From Rhodeus uyekii (Eukaryota > Chordata > Actinopteri > Cypriniformes > Acheilognathidae): DNA of 64,000 bases. Positions 36,869-51,800 of this stretch are shown in pieces. Below the pieces are notes generated by a model. That model made no database searches. It saw only the letters and a list, made by a program, of their open reading frames with translations, and was not told where the DNA came from. Location of the stretch: NCBI GenBank assembly GCA_037043235.1, contig JAWRVZ010000074.1:2875501-2939500 (forward strand). Direction: 5' to 3'. Within the stretch, counting starts at the first letter, position 1, and the number at the start of each line of letters is the position of its first letter. The position numbers and the translations under genes are program-made.

Positions 36869-39800
36869 TTACACATTTATCACTGTGAAGCCAATGCAAA
36901 CAATACATTGGAATTTATTTTAAAAACAGATTTCCTTTAGGTTATGTTTTAGGCTATTTTAAGAGTCTAACTTAAGGATGTTGTACATTCACATAAAAAA
37001 ATTCTGCACCTTTTGCAAGACCAAGAAAAAAACTGTTATACATGCGTTTTGATGTCTTTGTGAAAAAATAATCTTGAAATAATTATGATTTATTAAATGA
37101 ATATATGACAGTCTTTGTTCCTTAATTAAAATAGAGGAAGAGGTTAAATCACAGCTTATGTTGGGGCCTTTGAATACTGACTGGATGAAAAGCCCTGCAC
37201 TGTAGAGTTTCTTCAGGTCCGTGTTATTGGCGTCAGAGTTCTGACCAGGTTTTCTGAAGATTAATTTAGTTCAATGTTTTTGCATAGAGAAGTTGGGAAC
37301 ATTGATGTGATATCCCACTCCACAGGACTCCTCATCCTTTGAACTCGGCAGGGGTCTGTTGAAGTGCAGAGGGACGATAAGCTATGAATTCAACACGTTG
37401 TGCTTTTGCCTGCTGAGTCAGTCATTTGTTCTCTAGCTAGCGCAATTAAATGTTACCAGGGTAACAGTTCAAAGGAGCACATGAAAAATAACATTTGAAA
37501 CATTCTGAAAATACATGCATGTACCTTAAGGCATCTTGAGTAATAACTGTGCTGTCCACGTTTTAAAAATAAAAAAATAAAATTCACAAACAAAACTAAA
37601 AATCAATTAAAACTCATAGTTTCTCCATTTTTTATTGAAAAAGACAGTGCTTGTTGTAAAACAGCACACATATTAAACAGTTTAAAAAACATAAACAGTG
37701 TACGGCTAGGCTAATGAAGTACAATGCTTGCTAAAGAACAGTTTTATCTGATTGTTTATTAATTATATATTTCATCGTGCTGCTGTTGAAACCGTTTTAT
37801 AGAGACAATTGCTGATTTGCACTTACAAAAAAAAACCACATTGTATATAGTAATGGTAAACATTTTATTGATATCAATGCATGGAGATTAGAAATCAAAT
37901 TATATTGTTGGCAGAATCAGTTTGAAACTTGATTATAATACAAAACTGGGAACTTTTACAAGATGATGTTTCCATTGGTTTTTGATAAGAGGATATTGGC
38001 TTTTTACATTGTTGTTCTTGTTATGGTCACAGAACCTGCTATGTGGAAATTGTGCAACATTGTGCAAACTCAATAACTCGATTTAAAAGTCCCCATTACT
38101 GGGCGCTTTGGACTAAAAGTAAATGACAATGAAAGACCAATAGACCAATTTAAACTGATGCACAATTTATAAAAAGAAATCGGATAAAGCACAATCATCT
38201 TTCTTCACATTCTTATATTGAATGAAGAATAGTGTATAAGGTTATTGCCTTATGAATATAAAAATAAGTGGTTTCTATATGGAATAAGAAAGGCCTTGTG
38301 AAGTGTTTTAATTTACCCTGTTTCCAGTTGTTCTATGTGCTCTTACTGAATCTTTGACGTTATTCAGGTAAAAACATACAAACAAAAAGCAAAATTCTCC
38401 TCTTGTTTATCTAGAACACTCAACAACCAAAAGGCAAAATACATGCGACCAGTTCTCTAGAAGGCAAAATATAAAATTACAAAGATTCTAATACCCTGAT
38501 ATTAAAATGAATTTAACATTTAGCATTAAATAAGAAACCCAGGACTTTCAATTGTTTTCATTCTTTCTCAGTAGCAGACACATGCGTACTGGCTTACAGA
38601 GCAGAACATGCTAAATAAGCAAACATTCCCGTGCACACGCAAACACACGCACCTGCAGAAGTTTTGAGGCGACAGTTTCATAAATATTAAAAGTCTGTTT
38701 GTTAATAATTGTGCAAAAGTAATGTAATGCTTAACAGCAGTGCATGAAAGGAAATTATTTGCAGCCCCTTTATACGCATAGATAAGTTGTAAACTAGCCA
38801 ATAGCTAAAAACAGAAAAACAAAACTGTTCTAATGCAAACAAAATCCATCAAATATTGAAGTGCCACTTTCCATATAGGGGAGCCTATAATGTCGCATTG
38901 CTTTTAAATGGAAGAGTACAAATCTTGTAGATATTAAAGTGTAAGTACCAATGTTAAAAAATTAAGTAAAACCTACACAACTTTCTGGTACTACGAATAA
39001 TCAAGAATGTAATCAATAATGAAAATCAATAATGTTTCCCAGCTGTATTTACACTGTTTTACCATTGCTTTTATTGTTAGGTTTAGTAACTTGCTGTTTT
39101 GTGACATCTGGAGTTCATTTTCTGTTCAAAACGACACATGCTCAAAGATGACGCAACGTATGTTACCGTTATTATGTATTGTACAACAAGTGAGATCTCG
39201 GTGTTTGGGTGGGTACTGCATCACTTGGATTATGTAAATATGTTACCTACACAATATCTACTGTATTATTTACTGTGAAGAACTAAGTAAAACATACACT
39301 TTAAAAGCATGGCCTAATACAGTGTTATATTGTTTGAGTAAAATGTACTTGATGCAGAGCATCAAGTTGAAATTATTCAACAAACATTAATGCCCAATTT
39401 CTTTACAGTAAGTAGATTTTACTTAATACTATATACGAAATTTAAAACCATGTAAAAACCTGCAAAAGAAAAATTACGTATATTTTATTTATCGTTTACT
39501 TGTCGTTTGTAAAGCTCAATCATTCAACCCTGTTAGTATTCAAGTTATTTTCAATATTTTATGAGAAATAAAAGTTTCTCAATAATGTGAAGTCCCTAAT
39601 TGGTCCTAAACGAGCCAAATCCACAAGCCTGTAGTAAATTGTTATAAATATAATTACAATTTATTGTAAAAACAAAACAATAAACCCCCACACAAATTAG
39701 GCTTGTCAAGTAAATGTTGAAATGGAATAGAACAATTTTTATTTTTATTTTTTATAAATAGTTTCATTCCCTTTTGTACCCTACTTGTGGAAAGTGGCAT

Positions 39801-40685
39801 ATGAATTTTAACATTTTACACATGGTAACCTCAGAAAGATTTCAGTGAATGAATGAATGTTTTATAAAAGTATAAACCTGTGGAATGCCATCATCTTTAG
39901 GGATTACAAACAGGAAATGGAACTACTGGGCTGCTGTGACTAATAAAACAGTCAAATGAGCTTTTTGATCCACTAGTTCACGTCTTTGAAGACAGGAAAG
40001 CCGTCGGTAAGAACGTCACACTTCACACATGCTTTCTAATCTGATCAGCTCTAGCCGGTGCCAGCAGGGGACACACACTCCTCACACACAGCAGCCCATC
40101 TGAAGAGTCTCCAAAGAGCTCAAGACACTTGGCTACCTGCTGCTCTTGGCAATACTTCCAAAGACCAAGAGAGTGTGAAAGGGGGAGTGAAAAGAAAAAA
40201 AATGTGAGAAGAGAGAAATAGGTATGAGTTCAGTGAATTTTCTTTTCGAGTCTAAACAAAAGGGGGATTTCATTTACACACAGGAGCCATGGAAACGGAT
40301 TTGGTGTCCAGACCGTAGTCTAAGATTACAGCAGGATTCGATATGTGTTTGAAACTAAATGCACAGTTCATGGCGACAGTGGAGAAAAGCAAACATACAT
40401 CTAACAGGATTTCTGTGTTCTGGAATTCAGTAATGGAGGTTAGAGTCAATCTAGAACACGGGGCCCAATTTGACCTCAGGGTTTCCCCTTCTAGATTATA
40501 CACCAATCAGATCTAAAAAATTTTTTACCCAAAATCAGAAGGAAACAAAATAAGCATAAAAATGTGCATGAAGAAAATAAAGCCTACTCCTGCTATAGGA
40601 GGAGAACATTTTACATGCCGAAAAAAAAAATCTCCCAAAATTTAATTACTTTAAATACAGTATTTACTCTTATTACAATAAAAAT
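36010..40685. other. AT-rich intergenic region between tpbg and tmem222
   Basis: It contains a (CA)n(TA)n microsatellite at about 36813-36867 and a GAGCTGTGGCTCTCAA hAT-like end at about 36300 without a partner. I found no supported exon on either strand. Confidence 0.55.
36831..36865. repeat. (TA)n microsatellite
   Basis: About 17 TA units preceded by CA and CATA units from about 36813. Confidence 0.9.
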
Positions 40686-40688
40686 AAG

Positions 40689-41083
40689 TGGTAACACTTT
40701 ACAATACAAGTGCACTAATATGCATTCATTGATGATTAACTAATACACAGATAATCACATGTTAATGTATGACTCATGACTAAACCATCAATGACTACAG
40801 CATAAAGAGTCTATATGATTAAGAGATTAAGTAATAAGTGAATTGCTTTTAATTAAATGTCATGTAGTAATTCCTTAATAACATATAGTATTAATAATGT
40901 AAATTAACGAGTTAATTCCCACAAATGGTCAAAGCTAAGAATATCAACTTTCAGTTGTCTGCTTTCATTAATCATTATCTGATTAGCTGAATCATCATAC
41001 TATGAACTTTAATTGAGGCACATGATTATTACTAATTAAGTAATACGTTTTAATTAATGCAACTGTATTGTAAATTGTTACCA
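40689..41083. mobile_element. MITE (395 bp)
   Basis: The left end TGGTAACACTTTACAATACA and the inverted right end TGGTAACAATTTACAATACA match at 19 of 20 positions. The body is very AT-rich and non-coding. Confidence 0.75.
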
Positions 41084-41650
41084 AATAATGTATTTTTTAC
41101 TCTTATTAAAATGGCAATACTGTATTTAAATATATATATATATTGTAGATTAAATGCAATACTACAAATAACTTTATAAATACAACGTAATTTTTTTTTC
41201 TCATGGTAGGAAATGTGCTTAAGTGCCATAAAATGACCACATTCAGAAGATAAAAAAAAGGCTTAATTTACTTGAACAAAAATAAGCGTATAATTTTGAT
41301 CTTTTTGATTTTGGGTCGAAGTAATGACCTGGATATGTGCTTGAGATATGTAAACGTTCTTGCTTAATTTGTTTTGATACGTATTAAGCATTTTCCAAGT
41401 ATTGGACATTACATGGATCATAAATCATGTTATATTTTATATATATATATATGAGTGTGTGTGTGCGCACGTGTGTGAAATGATTGTTAGACTAGGAATA
41501 TACTGCGCCATTATATCCTTTTAATATACCCTTACATTTCTTTTGGAAACATTAATCAAACGTCTTTTCATAGTTGAAAGAGTAAAGCTTTCAAAAAGAA
41601 CATCCAAAATTGCTGCAATGCAAATTAAGTTATTCTCAGGACAACATTGA

Positions 41651-42808
41651 TTTATTAAAGGCAACATGACAAGAATTATAACCTCACTTATTTTCCTTTA
41701 CTCCTAGTCGTCCTGTGCAAGATTAGATTCATGTAAAAAAAACTAAATATCATTTTTCGTATTAATTCCTCAAACTAACCAACTTAATCAATGGTCCTTT
41801 TAAGCTAAAGTCACCAGTGCCACTTTCATTAAAGTCTGGCTCCATTTTGAGATTGAACAAATTCCGAATGAATAAAATCAAATCCCAGCCTAAAGTTTTT
41901 TTTCATTGAATATGTTTCACTTTAGAACATGTCACTTTTTACTAGAGGAAAATAGGTTGAGACCGCCATAATGACTATGCAATGTAATAATAGTAAGTGA
42001 ATAAAATGACAGTAATAATAATAATAATAATAATAGCTGGCCAGGCAGTTTGATGCAAATAATGCTTTTAAATCTATAACGCAAACAAGGCTTTGCTTAT
42101 ACATTAATAATCAATTCTCCAAATGCAATTAGATTTTTGTGTAAAAAACCTATTTCAATTTAAAGCATGCCAAACTACAATATTAAAAGCAAAAGCTTTA
42201 TGTTGATGGTTAGCCAGTAAAACAACCAAAAGCGTACTCTTGAAATAAATATTAATCATGATAATTTAAATAAGCTTTCATATCCAAGGTATTTTAAAAT
42301 GGAATCCATCTTCAAGTATATCAATATATAATGCACTGTTTCTACAATAAACTATGTTCTCAGAAAGAACATAGCATCATTAGAAATTCATTTTCAAGTT
42401 ATATTTAAAATATAAGACAATATATAGAAGACAATAGAAGTTATAGCGTTACTTTGCTTAAACAGCAGTTATAGTTTGGAGATCAAAATCTAACCAAACA
42501 ATAAATAAGCACCATAACCCTCAAGAGAGACACCAAAGTCATGCCTTTGGAAGACAGGTTTGTGAGAATAGCGTTTCTTACATCACCACAAGACGTTGAA
42601 GCCATGGTGTATTTGTTGTCTCTACTCTAAGACAAAAGAGGTCTAGCATTTGATTTTTGATGTTGAGCTCCTCTAAGCTTTGAAGAGCCGGACTTCATGT
42701 TGACATTCATTGGAGTCCCCCTTAAACTGAAGATATGGGTCTCCGATGGGCACTGAACTTTGTGCCCACTCACCCTGAGCCACCCCATCTTTATCTCATC
42801 CTGCTTGG
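41651..42808 (-). other. tmem222: Presumed tmem222 3' UTR
   Basis: The first minus-strand AATAAA after the stop is at 41656-41651, suggesting a 3' UTR of about 1.15 kb. It includes an (AAT)n run at about 42011-42036. No other feature was seen, and the end is uncertain. Confidence 0.3.
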
Positions 42809-42896
42809 TCATCGCAGGTTTAGAGACAGGGCAACAGCCAGGACAACGCTGGTTAAGATGCAGAATGGAAGCCAGGTTTTCAGGAAGCCTACGCAA
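42809..42896 (-). CDS. tmem222: tmem222 coding exon 6 (C-terminal)
   Basis: Acceptor ccttctacag|TTGC opens CVGFLKTWLPFCILTSVV and ends LSLNLR-TGA, as in human TMEM222. It encodes the last membrane segment and is separated from exon 5 by 8.8 kb of transposon-rich intron. Confidence 0.93.
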
Positions 42897-45800
42897 CTGT
42901 AGAAGGACAGAAAAAAAAATTCTGTGAGAGGGACACGAGAACTGAGACAAATTTTAAGCGAAGATGAAAATGTAAAAGAAACAAGTTGTTAAGCGCTAAG
43001 TTTGGACTTGGTAGTTCGGACTTGGTAAGTTCGACTCAAGAGTATAAACTCCCGAGGACGAGAGGAATTAACTTACTACTTATAGCTACTCCGGCTATCT
43101 GTATTTAAATATTAAAATTAAATGTTATTAAACACCACAATGGTTCTTTTTGTTTTCATAAAAAAAAAAAACATTAATAGCCCACAAAAATGTGGTTAAG
43201 GCAATGTGCACATTGTCTTCACTTAATGTAGGATATATTTATAACAAAACGAAAAACACAACCCTTTATCTTTTTGTTTTCATTTAAAAAATATGAAACA
43301 TTAATACCTCGGTTTATGAGTTTAATTAGTTGTAAACGAATTCGTTGCTTGCAACTCAAAATTCTTGTACACCAAAACAATTTTCCCCGTAAGAATGCAA
43401 TAAAAATCACTTGAATCGTTCCACATGACCATAAATGCTCATTTTTTGGGGTTTACCCTATTACAGTAAAAATTATAACCATTAAGATCTCATATAAATA
43501 CTAATAATTGACAATTAAACTAAAAATACTTGACAATTTACTGTACTTTAGCTTTGAGTATCGCCGCTGCTGGCGTGAAGGAGACGAGAGGAGGGAGATA
43601 CTGCTTAGAGGGAGAATTGCATACCTTCTTTCTTACTCATCTTGAGGGCCATTGTCTATATGCTGTAATGTAAGTATATATTTCACTACGTGAACAATAG
43701 CGATCACAATTAACAACACAAGGTAAAACCGCTGTAAATCAAGAATGCACTGTGGTGAATGATGCAACCAAACCAAGCGACACTGAGAGAATGAACGAGT
43801 TAAGGGGTGATAGGCTGTCATTAGGATATTTCCAGTAGAAATGGGCACGAAGATGCTGAGCGTTATGACTTTTCCAGAAAAAAATGGGCTTGGGCGAGGG
43901 AAAAATTCTCTCGCACTCCATACAATGCTCGTACACCGATTTAGTCGTATACAAAGTCACTTGTAATCCGAGGTATTACTGTATGTGGTCAGGTAATATG
44001 TGGATATGTAGTCTGACTGTCTTCACTGTATGTACATGTAGTCTGTAATGAAATATGACATAAAATATAAGAAGCTATACAATAAGAAATAAAGACAAGC
44101 AAAAAATTCAGTCAAACGTACAAAGTCAGCGCTCAAGTACAATGGTAAAGTTAAATAAATGTATAAAGTTATCAAACTTCACTTTGCCCAGGAACAAATG
44201 ATAGGTTCAAGATTTGCCTTTAGATATACACAAATTATATCTCATGAGTCAACAGCAAATGTCAGAATGACTAGCCGAGGTACGGCTATTTTTGGCAGGG
44301 TACATGAGCGCTGAGTGCCCGGTGATCGCAACTCTGAAAACGTCAGATCAAATTTTCAAATAGGTGGCATCTTCATGAAACTACAGATTTGAGCTACATT
44401 CTCACATGAAAAATGTCACCTGTTGCTTACAGGCTTGAAGTAAAAAGAACCCACAACAAAGTCTATGTAATATTTTGGGGCCTAATTCACGAAAATAAAA
44501 TAGTTGAATTAAAACAGTTATTTTAAAAGAGCTCTCTGAATGCTTCTCTGAATCTCTGAGTGAATGCTTCCTGTATAAGTATTTACTCCAGTGAATTTAA
44601 TTATTTATCTGTGTCACTTCAAAGTACTCATCCACATTCCTGGTATGTTTTGTTTTTTAAATAAAATAAATACTTTTAAGATTTAAGACTGTAAGTACAC
44701 ATTCCGTACAGTTACTTTTTTCCACAAGGGTGGTGATGCTTGCCTAATGCAAAACATTAAAACACAAATAAAATTAAAAAAGGCGCAAAACGAGACAAAT
44801 TATTATTGCGATATCACATTACATTCCCCTGAACAGCACATACACCATTTGTTGATTTAACAATATAAGATTAGAATATGATGCACAATTAGAATATGTT
44901 GCAAAGTGGACCAGACTTCATGCTGATAGTCGAAATTCTGGCCATGTCTAACTTCCAATTACTCTACATTCTGATGCAACCACAACAATGTGCTCCCACA
45001 AGTTGGAGGACAAAATAGCTGCATCATGAGTTCATACCAGCAGTTCCTTTTTAGTGACTGACAGTAGAATTCTCATAATAAAACAGTGATGGATGCACAC
45101 TGAACACTTTGGGGCAGGAGAAACATGCACTCAATGCAACGCTTTCAATTACACCTGGGTGCCAGTGAGAGACGCCATGACAGTCTATCCTTATGTGAAT
45201 CCCTCTCAGTCCCTCGGGGCCAACGCACATGCATTGTGTTCTCAGACAGCAACCAGTGGTAAAAAAAAAGAAAAAGTTGTGTCTGAAGCAATCCCTTATT
45301 AGACTTGAGTGGACCACTTCCGGTGCCTTTTTAGCTGACACCCAAAACAGAGCACTGGGTCCAATTTCCAAGGCCTACAATTATGCAATCCTGCAGCAGA
45401 GAGGACTTAAAACCTAATTTAGGATATAAAATGGCCACAAACAATGAATATTAAAAATATTTCTTATCCTTCATGACTAGCACATAACAGAAGCAAGTGG
45501 TACATTCTACTACTGGTTATTACCTCTCTTAACAAAAGTACACATTTTTATGAATGACACTGCCCAAAAATTACCACACTTGAATTATAAATCTAAAATC
45601 AAATGCCATCTGGTTAAAGGCCCAGATATACCTGAAACAAAAATCAAAGAATAAACTGGGGAGGCATCATTCTGAAAAAAACAGGTCAAAAGGAAGTTGT
45701 TTTTTTTAAGTTTATAACAGCTTTCTCCAGCTTGAACACCTTCAAACTACCATTATTCTGTGGTGATTATGTAGTAATTTATTCTGTTCACGACACAAGT

Positions 45801-48800
45801 AAAAACATGAGCACAATTGAGGTCTGCTCTATGATACAATTCAAAGTAATTTCTCTCTACTAACAATGACGGTGTGAGTTTAATTACTTCAAAAATAGCA
45901 ATAGCAAAAATAGTTATCAACTCACTGCTGAGAAGTAAAATGTAGCTATTCAGTAGTGAATTTTATTCATACAAGTTGTGGGTCAGCGTTGATACGTTTC
46001 TGTGCTCTTTCATTAAGTTTTCTGTGTGAGCGATACACACATTTTATCCAAACAGAAATGGAGTATCCAGCCTGCTATAATGATATATGAATAAACATGA
46101 CGTGACATCAAAGTGAGGAGCACATATTAACATTCATCTAAACACCTCACTTAGTAGTGTGGGTGATGATGGGATGTTCACTAATAGTATCCTGCTGCTC
46201 AGGTATTTAAAACTTATTTTTTACTTCCAAGCAAAGAATGAAAAAAAACTAAGCCAAGTATATCAGGGACTTAAGACCCCATATCCTTATTTAGATTGTA
46301 CCTGTCCATTTAAACAAGGAAAAATCTAAAATAACATCAGTAAATTATGGAGTGTCACATGGATATTGTTTACACATGGTTATTTACAATACATGCTGCC
46401 ACTTGGTAAAATTATAAGAAAACATGGAATTATGTTTCTACTGTTATGCTGATGACAGCTATACATTTCATCATGAACAAATTAAATCTCTAAATTTTGT
46501 TCAGCTGTTTTTGAATATTGTCAGGGATTCTGCATTATGGATGAAGATGAAAAGTAACGGTAAAAAACAGTGAAAAAAATGTCCTGAGAGTGATTTTGTG
46601 TCTCTCAAATCCTGCAAGGACTTAAGACGATTCCAAGTCTGATTCAACATGCACCAATGCTAAATTTCAGTGATAATAATCAGACCTAATGAACTTTATA
46701 CTCACAATTTATCATAAGGCTAAAAGTAGCTCCTAACTTGAGGAGAAACTCTTACAAATAATGGGAATGCCAGTCCTAATTAGAACTCCTAAAAGAGCAT
46801 TTCACAAAGCATTTTAGTACCAGTTCCCTAAAAACAGCTCCTAAATCTGTGAAGTTAGGAGTAGTCAAGAAGACTCTTAAAAGGAGAATATAATTGTATT
46901 ATATTAACATAGAATTGTATGGATGGTGATTTTGACGTTCTGTTTGCCATGCAATTGGCCCCAACTTACATGGCAAAAACAACGTCAATATCACCAATCA
47001 TAAATACCATAAATATTAATACAGTGGTACCTCGAGATACGAAATTAATCCATTCCGAGGCGGCCTTCGTATAATGAGTTTTTCGTATCTTGGAACACAT
47101 TTTACATGTAAAATGGCTAATCCGTTCCAAGCCCTCCAAAAACACCCCATTAAATTTCATAATAAAGCTAAATTGACCTATAAACAATGAAATAACGTAA
47201 AATGTCGAAGCTTACCTTTCGAGTGAGGCTATCTCCGAAAGTGGCGGCAGAGGAGGAGGAGGACAAACGGCAGATAACGTACGTACATTTAACTTTACTA
47301 AAACACATAACAAATTTAAAGTTTCGGGTGCGGAGTGGCTGAGCTAAAGCACGCCAGCACGTACGTATAGAAGATGCATGATGGGAAGGATGCTGACCAA
47401 TTAGAGAGAAGGATCTCATGGCTTGGTGTGACATGGCAAGACATGGCTTGGCATAAATACCGACTAAGCTACTGAAAGAGATGCTTCCAGAAATCATAGA
47501 TCCTATTCTTAATATTATTAATTCTTCTTTGTCATTAGGATACGTACCAAAAACCTTTAAGCTGGCTGTAATTAAACCGCTTATTAAAAAACCACAACTT
47601 GATCCTACAGAATTAGTTAATTACAGGCCGATATCGAATCTACCTTTCTTGTCAAAGATTCTAGAAAAGGCAATATCTTTACAACTATGTTCCTTTCTAG
47701 AAAGAAACAGCATCTACGAGGATTTCCAGTCAGGATTTAGACCATATCATAGTACTGAGACTGCTCTAATTAGAGTTACAAATGATTTGCTATTATCATC
47801 CGATCGTGGTTGTATCTCTCTGTTAGTGTTACTGGACCTTAGTGCTGCATTTGATATTATTGACCACAAAATCCTTCTGAATAGACTTGAAAATTATGTT
47901 GGCATTAGTGGAGTTGCATTAGCCTGGTTCAAGTCATACTTATCTGACCGTTATCAGTTTGTAGCATTAAATGAGGAGATGTCATATCGGTCACGGGTTC
48001 AATATGGAGTTCCTCAAGGTTCAGTACTAGGACCATTGCTTTTCACCCTGTACATGCTTCCTTTGGGTGCAGTTATTAGGAAGCATGGCATTAGCTTTCA
48101 TTGTTACGCTGATGATACTCAGCTCTATATTTCTTCTCATCCTGATGAAACGAACAAATTCACTGAATTAACAGAATGCATAACCGATATAAAAAATTGG
48201 ATGACTAATAACTTTCTACTGCTAAATTCTGAAAAAACAGAGATTCTAATTATCAGACCAAAAAGTTCGGCACATAATAATCTAGACTACTGCCTAACAC
48301 TCGATGGCTGCTCTGTCAAGTCTTCGTCGTCAGTTAGAAACCTGGGTGTGCTCTTTGATACCAATCTTTCATTTGAAAGCCATGTTTCTAGCATCTGTAA
48401 AACGGCGTTCTTCCATCTTAAAAATATATCTAAATTGCGACATATGCTATCTAAGACAAATGCGGAAAAGTTAGTTCATGCGTTCATGAGTTCAAGGCTA
48501 GATTATTGTAATGCTTTACTAGGTGGTTGCTCTGCAGCAATTAATAAACAAATTCCAACTGGTCCAAAATGCAGCAGCTCGAGTTCTTACTAGAACCAGG
48601 AAGTATGAGCATATTAGCCCAGTTCTGTCAAACCTGCACTGGCTTCCTATTAAACACCGAATACATTTTAAAATCTTGCTAATTACTTACAAAGCATTAA
48701 ATGGTTTAGCTCCACAGTACTTGAACGATCTCTTAACACATTATAGTCCTTCACGTCTATTGCGATCCCAAAATACTGACCAGCTTATAATACCTAGAAT

Positions 48801-51800
48801 ATCAAAGTCAACTGCTGGCGGTCGATCCTTTTCCTATTTAGCTCCTAAACTCTGGAACAGTCTTCCTATTACAGTTCGGGAAGCACACACACTCTGTCAG
48901 TTTAAATGTAGACTAAAAACACATCTTTTCAACCTGGCATACACATAACACATTATACATACATTTTTAATCCAAATCATGTAAAATGATTGTTAGGCTG
49001 CATAATTTAGATAAGCCGGAACCGGGAACATTCCCATAACATGTGATGTACTCGATACATCAGAAGAAGAATGGCATCTACTCTGATATTGGTCTCTGTT
49101 TATTCCGAGGTTACCGTGGGCAGCCGGATCCGGGCCGTATCCAGATCAGATGAAGGACCTGGACACGAGCACAGCACTGCCCTGGGGTGTCTGCGGAGAC
49201 CGTGACTCTACTAGACCCTCCCCTGTGACGATCATGAACCCATCTCTAACCGGACCAAATTGGACTTCATATTGGACTTGAATTGTTGTATAATAATCAT
49301 GCACGGTTTGGCTGTTGGCCAGAGTAGAACTGGTCCCCCAACTGAGCCTGGTTTCTCCCAAGGTTTTTTCTCCATTCTATTCTTCATTCGTTACGCCAAA
49401 ACTTGCCGGAGTTTTGGTTCCTTGCCGCTGTCGCCTATGGCTTGCTCAGTTGGGGAAACTTAACACTTAAAATTCATCAATTGTATTGATTCGCCTGCTC
49501 TTTTGGGGCTTCTGTTCAGCCAAACAAACTTTGTTTATATTGTTTTTCCTGTAAAGCTGCTTTGAAACAATCTACATTGTAAAAAGCGCTATATAAATAA
49601 AGGTGACTTGACTTGGCGAGCATCAGGAACCAATGGGAGAGCAGGAGGATGGTGGCGAGTCTACTATAACTAAGATGGCGGCGTGCGGCGCGAGTTTCAA
49701 AATTGTTATGGGGCGAATCTCGGACTTTCAGAAACCTTTCGTATCTTGAAAACTTTTCGTATGTAGAGCAGTAAAATTTTTCGTCTTTGCTTTCGTAACT
49801 TTGAGGTACTACTGTATTTAAAACATTTAAAATTGACATAAGATAGAAAATACATTTGTGTGACACATTCTGAAATAATCCAAGTAAACATGTTTCTTAA
49901 TAAAAGTATTTTCTAGCAGTAACAAAAATTGGTATCATATTTTAGTGACACTTAGCTAACATTTTTTAAATCTTTATTTCAATATGACAATTTTTATTTT
50001 AAAACCTTTATTTGAAGATGGTAACATTAAAAAAAAAAACTTTATATGAATATAGCAACATTATAGCTTGTTCTTCAATATTTCTATGGTTAAATAACAG
50101 AGAGACCCATCCCCTACCAGCCAATCACAGTATGCATAGTTAGTAAGCAATTTGACACCATCCATAGCAATGAGGTTAACCCCACCCTTGCTCTTAGCGC
50201 AAGACTTCTCTCTATTAGTAAAAGTTGGTCTCAGCAGCTTTGTGACTAGATGTTAAGAGGAAACTCTAAGTGGTAAGATAAAATGTTTTGTGAATATGGC
50301 CCCAGCTTGACAATTACAAGTATCCTTGTAATCCTGAATATATATAAAATTAACTTATTTTATTAATTACAATAATTCAAAAAAACAATCAGGCCTACTA
50401 TTTATTCAAATGCATTTATCACACAGTTTTGAACTTGTATTCAGTCTGCACTGTGTAGTGATGCTCATACTCTATAATCAGTGATCCTAGATTGATTTTA
50501 AGGCAGATTTAAAAAAAATAACGCATTATCTGATGGATTAAACCTTTGAAAAGATACTCCCCACTTATAGCTTCAGTATATTCATCTACTACATAATCAT
50601 ACAAACATATACAAAAGATTTTTGAAAGTCTTTTTTTGTCCAAGGCTGTAATTATTTGATCAAAACACAGTAAAAGGAGTAATATTGTGAAATGTAAAGT
50701 AAAACTCTTTTATTTTAATATATATTTAAAAAGTCCCATAGGCATTTTAAGTACTTCAAGACCACACAAAAAACTAGCTTTTGATAATTAAACATTATTA
50801 AAGACAAGTGAACAGTCAGTGCACAGTCAAAAGCACAAATCTACAAGCATAGGTAAAACCAATAAAACAGTTACAAATAAAGGCCTAACAGTTGAATTCA
50901 AGTACAGAAATGTAATAATTAAACGTAAGATCGCACTATAGTGTTCACTATATAAATTACAAACAGATTAATCTTTTATAAAGTAAAAGTTAACATTAAT
51001 GACATAGACAGTAGCAGATATATAAGGTTGCTGTCACTTTAAGACCAAATGCATGGTCTTAATGATACCTATTCGATTTGTCTCTACTACTGTTTGTGTT
51101 GAAAACGTGCAAATAATTAACTTTCACTCTGTGTTGTTGACTCTTAGCAATTAATCTACATGGGGCCTGGTTCGTGCAGAACGGATTACGGATCAACTGC
51201 AAGTCATTGCACCCCTAGTCTTCAGTGTCACATGATCCTTTGGAAAAATATGCTGATTTGATGTTGAAAATAGTGTTGCTTAATATTTTTGTGCAAACTG
51301 TGATGCAATCGGGCTTATTTTCCATATAGAAAGTTCAATAGAACATTTTATTTTTAAGTCTTTATGGTTACTTTTGATTAATTTAATGCATCCTTGCTGA
51401 ATAAAAGTGTTTGTTAATATTTTTTAAATTACTGCAAACATTTGAAAGTTAGTTTACTTAGTATTGTGGTGTGTAGCAAACTACTTTAAAATAAGAACAA
51501 TTTGTCATAACTTCTAGTCAGATATAATTATGTGTAGCCTGTAGTTTGGAAAACTACAGTGTGAATGATCATGTATTCTAATCTGGACAACAGCAATTGC
51601 GAAACCTATTTTTGAAGTTGCACAAATTACACCTACAAAAGATTTTTAAACTTAGAAATCTGATCAAAGCTCAAACACATCCACAAAAATATATTTGAAC
51701 GCAACAGTGTGAAAGCGCACCGCTCTATTAATCTCACCTGACATGTTTGCCATGAATGAGTGAGAGTAGGCAGAGATTCACCATATTCCACGAGGTGCTG

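Larger units (their letters stand above)
47022..49814. mobile_element. Pogo/Tigger-like MITE, second copy, split by a LINE
   Basis: It is the reverse-orientation copy of 1806-2448: the ends CAGTGGTACCTCGAGATACG and (inverted) CAGTAGTACCTCAAAGTTACG are flanked by TA at 47020-47021 and 49815-49816. The MITE sequence breaks at 47426 and resumes at 49612 exactly where the LINE sits. Without the insert it is about 600 bp. It lies in tmem222 intron 5. Confidence 0.85.

Noticed and set aside
42627..42950. 107-codon minus-strand frame over tmem222 exon 6
   Set aside because: It is a different frame; the spliced frame ends LSLNLR as in TMEM222.
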